Assembly: GCA_900764215.1 (NCBI GenBank)
Contig: CAAFNI010000188.1
Span: forward strand, 1 to 41,199
From: an uncultured Sutterella sp.
Lineage (GTDB): Bacteria > Pseudomonadota > Gammaproteobacteria > Burkholderiales > Burkholderiaceae_F
Reading direction: 5' to 3'
Length of the DNA: 41,199 nt
The notes beneath the pieces are model-generated. The model did no database searches and was not told where the DNA came from. It saw only the letters and a list, made by a program, of their open reading frames with translations. This document shows positions 39,899-41,199 of this stretch, piece after piece. Numbering within the stretch: position 1 is the stretch's first letter; every line of letters starts with the position of its first letter. The position numbers and the translations under genes were made by a program.

Positions 39899-41199
39899 AC
39901 AAGTCGATGAACGAAGTGACGGCCTGGCTGAAGGCCTTGGTGCACGAAGGCGCGCATTTGAGGCTTGACAGCCGCAGCGTGAGGCCCGGCGACGTCTTCG
40001 TCGCCGTTCCGGGCCTCAGGGCGGACGGGCGCGCCTTTGTCCGTGTGGCCGCTGCGCGCGGCGCAGCGGGCGTGCTGATGGAGACGCCGAGCGAAGCGTC
40101 CGATGCGGAGCGCTTCCCGATCGCAAGCCTTTCGGTCGATGATCTCTCGGCCCGGCTCGGCGAAGTGGCGGCCGCCTTCTACGACGATCCGTCCGCAAGA
40201 ATGACGGGCGTCGCCGTGACGGGCACGAACGGCAAGACGACGACCACGCACTGGATCGCCGCCCTGATGACGCATTTCGGCAGTCCCTGCGCCGTCATGG
40301 GAACGGTGGGCTGCCGGTTTGCCGGGAAGTCCTTTGAAATGCCGGCGCTCACGACGCCCGACGCGGTGAGCCTTCAGGGGGCTTATGCCGATCTTGAACG
40401 GGCGGGCGCCAAGGCCTTTGCGGTCGAAGCAAGCTCGATCGGCCTTCAGCAGGGGCGCATGACGGGGTCGCACTTTGACACGGCCGTCTTCACGAACCTG
40501 ACGCGCGATCATCTGGACTATCACGGCACCATGGACGCCTATGCCGAGGCGAAGGCCATTCTCTTTGGCTGGCCCGGCCTCAAGACGGCTGTCGTCAATG
40601 CCGATGATGCGCATGCCGGCCGCATGGCCCGCGCGGCGAAGGAAAACGGCGCGACCCTCTGGGCGACGACGCTGACGGGCGTCGTGCCGTTCCCGGCCGA
40701 TCATGTCGTCGAGGCTTCCCGGATCGAGGCGACGGAGGCCGGGACCCGCTTCACGATGAAGGTGGACGGCGCCGCGACGGCCGTGCATCTTGCGCAGGTG
40801 GGCGCCTTCAACGTTTCGAATTTCATTCAGGCGGCCGCGGTGCTGCTGGCAAGAGGCTGCGACGCATCGAAGCTGGCCCTTTGGGCCGAGTCGCTTGCGT
40901 CGCCTCCGGGCCGCATGCAGCTCATGCGCGCCGAAGGCTCGCCGCTCGCGGTTGTCGACTACAGCCATACGCCCGATGCGCTTCAAAAGGCGCTTGAGAG
41001 TCTGAGGCCCGTCGCACAGGCCCGAGGCGGACGCCTGTGGGCGGTTTTCGGCTGCGGCGGAGATCGCGACGCCGGCAAGCGTCCCGTCATGGGCGGCATT
41101 GCTGTCAGGCTTGCCGACGAAGTCGTCGTGACGAGCGACAATCCCCGCAGCGAGGATCCCGAGGCGATCGTCGCCGACATTTCGGCGGGGGCGCCCGGC
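39895..41199 (+). CDS. murE: UDP-N-acetylmuramoyl-tripeptide synthetase MurE (5' part; gene runs off the window)
   Basis: 435 residues are visible of an expected 490 or so. It adds meso-diaminopimelate to UDP-MurNAc-dipeptide in the cytoplasm. An N-terminal UDP-binding domain with RLDSRSVRPGDVFVAVPG is followed by the central ATPase with the P-loop TGTNGKTTTTHW (near residue 104) and TNLTRDHLDYHGTMDAYAEAK (around 200). The C-terminal domain begins near residue 345 and includes D415-N-P-R418, the motif that marks meso-DAP specificity. The start is ATG 39895, with ATG 39907 as an alternative. It lies in the ftsL-ftsI-murE run. Confidence 0.96.
   Translation, partial: MNKSMNEVTAWLKALVHEGAHLRLDSRSVRPGDVFVAVPGLRADGRAFVRVAAARGAAGVLMETPSEASDAERFPIASLSVDDLSARLGEVAAAFYDDPSARMTGVAVTGTNGKTTTTHWIAALMTHFGSPCAVMGTVGCRFAGKSFEMPALTTPDAVSLQGAYADLERAGAKAFAVEASSIGLQQGRMTGSHFDTAVFTNLTRDHLDYHGTMDAYAEAKAILFGWPGLKTAVVNADDAHAGRMARAAKENGATLWATTLTGVVPFPADHVVEASRIEATEAGTRFTMKVDGAATAVHLAQVGAFNVSNFIQAAAVLLARGCDASKLALWAESLASPPGRMQLMRAEGSPLAVVDYSHTPDALQKALESLRPVAQARGGRLWAVFGCGGDRDAGKRPVMGGIAVRLADEVVVTSDNPRSEDPEAIVADISAGAPG

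Overview
This 41.2 kb window reads as an ordinary, GC-rich, densely packed bacterial chromosome segment. The organism is probably a betaproteobacterium of the Burkholderiales. The clues are gene neighbourhoods typical of that order: rplM-rpsI-erpA facing anmK and an M23 peptidase, followed by tyrS-dtd; glyA-nrdR-ribD; rib-nusB-thiL-pgpA-cinA; and mraZ-rsmH-ftsL-ftsI-murE. The small rib cluster and overall gene content fit Sutterellaceae (Sutterella/Parasutterella-like), but the family assignment is an inference. It is Gram-negative: it carries a PagP-type outer-membrane domain, DsbD, and a MurE with the meso-DAP DNPR motif. No phage, IS element, integron or CRISPR array was seen.

Layout. 1-660: array of alternating tRNA-Ala(GGC) and tRNA-Glu(TTC) genes with a duplicated terminator. 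693-2080: an HPF/RaiA-family ribosome factor divergent from an Arg/Gly-repeat protein with an acidic tail. 2229-5498: glpK-glpD (glycerol catabolism); GlpD ends in an unusual Cys-rich tail. 5562-7301: rplM-rpsI behind a long structured leader that holds an internal terminator, then erpA. 7380-10103 (minus): anmK and an M23 murein endopeptidase. 10327-12756: tyrS, dtd, a PEBP-family protein. 12834-17938: glyA, nrdR-ribD-ribE, ribH-nusB; ribBA is not in the slot between ribE and ribH. 18049-22753: thiL-pgpA-cinA, then a CNNM/CBS membrane protein and a DUF945-like protein. 22809-23621 (minus): pyrF. 23761-24351: a Tat-signal thioredoxin-fold protein. 24467-26449 (minus): groES-groL from a sigma-32-type promoter. 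26693-28240: PBP4 (dacB). 28327-31782 (minus): hemL-dsbD. 31995-33149 (minus): an outer-membrane protein that fuses a PagP palmitoyltransferase domain to a second beta-barrel. 33358-33676: RNase P RNA. 33748-35877 (minus): ADP-forming acyl-CoA synthetase. 36084 to the end: the start of the dcw cell-division/cell-wall cluster under a strong promoter with MraZ boxes, running off the window inside murE.

Most genes are housekeeping: translation (tRNAs, rplM, rpsI, tyrS, dtd, HPF), cofactors (riboflavin, thiamine, haem, Fe-S, one-carbon), protein folding and envelope redox (GroESL, DsbD, the CRWC protein), and peptidoglycan/envelope (M23, AnmK, PBP4, PgpA, dcw, PagP fusion). Rho-independent terminators are frequent and well formed, so transcription units can be drawn with fair confidence.

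The novel-looking items are the PagP/second-barrel fusion, the metallothionein-like tail on GlpD, the charge-segregated RREFGD-repeat protein next to HPF, the terminator inside the rplM leader, and compact GC hairpins that recur beside ribosome-binding sites. No multi-gene system of unknown function (defence, toxin or secretion island) could be recognised.
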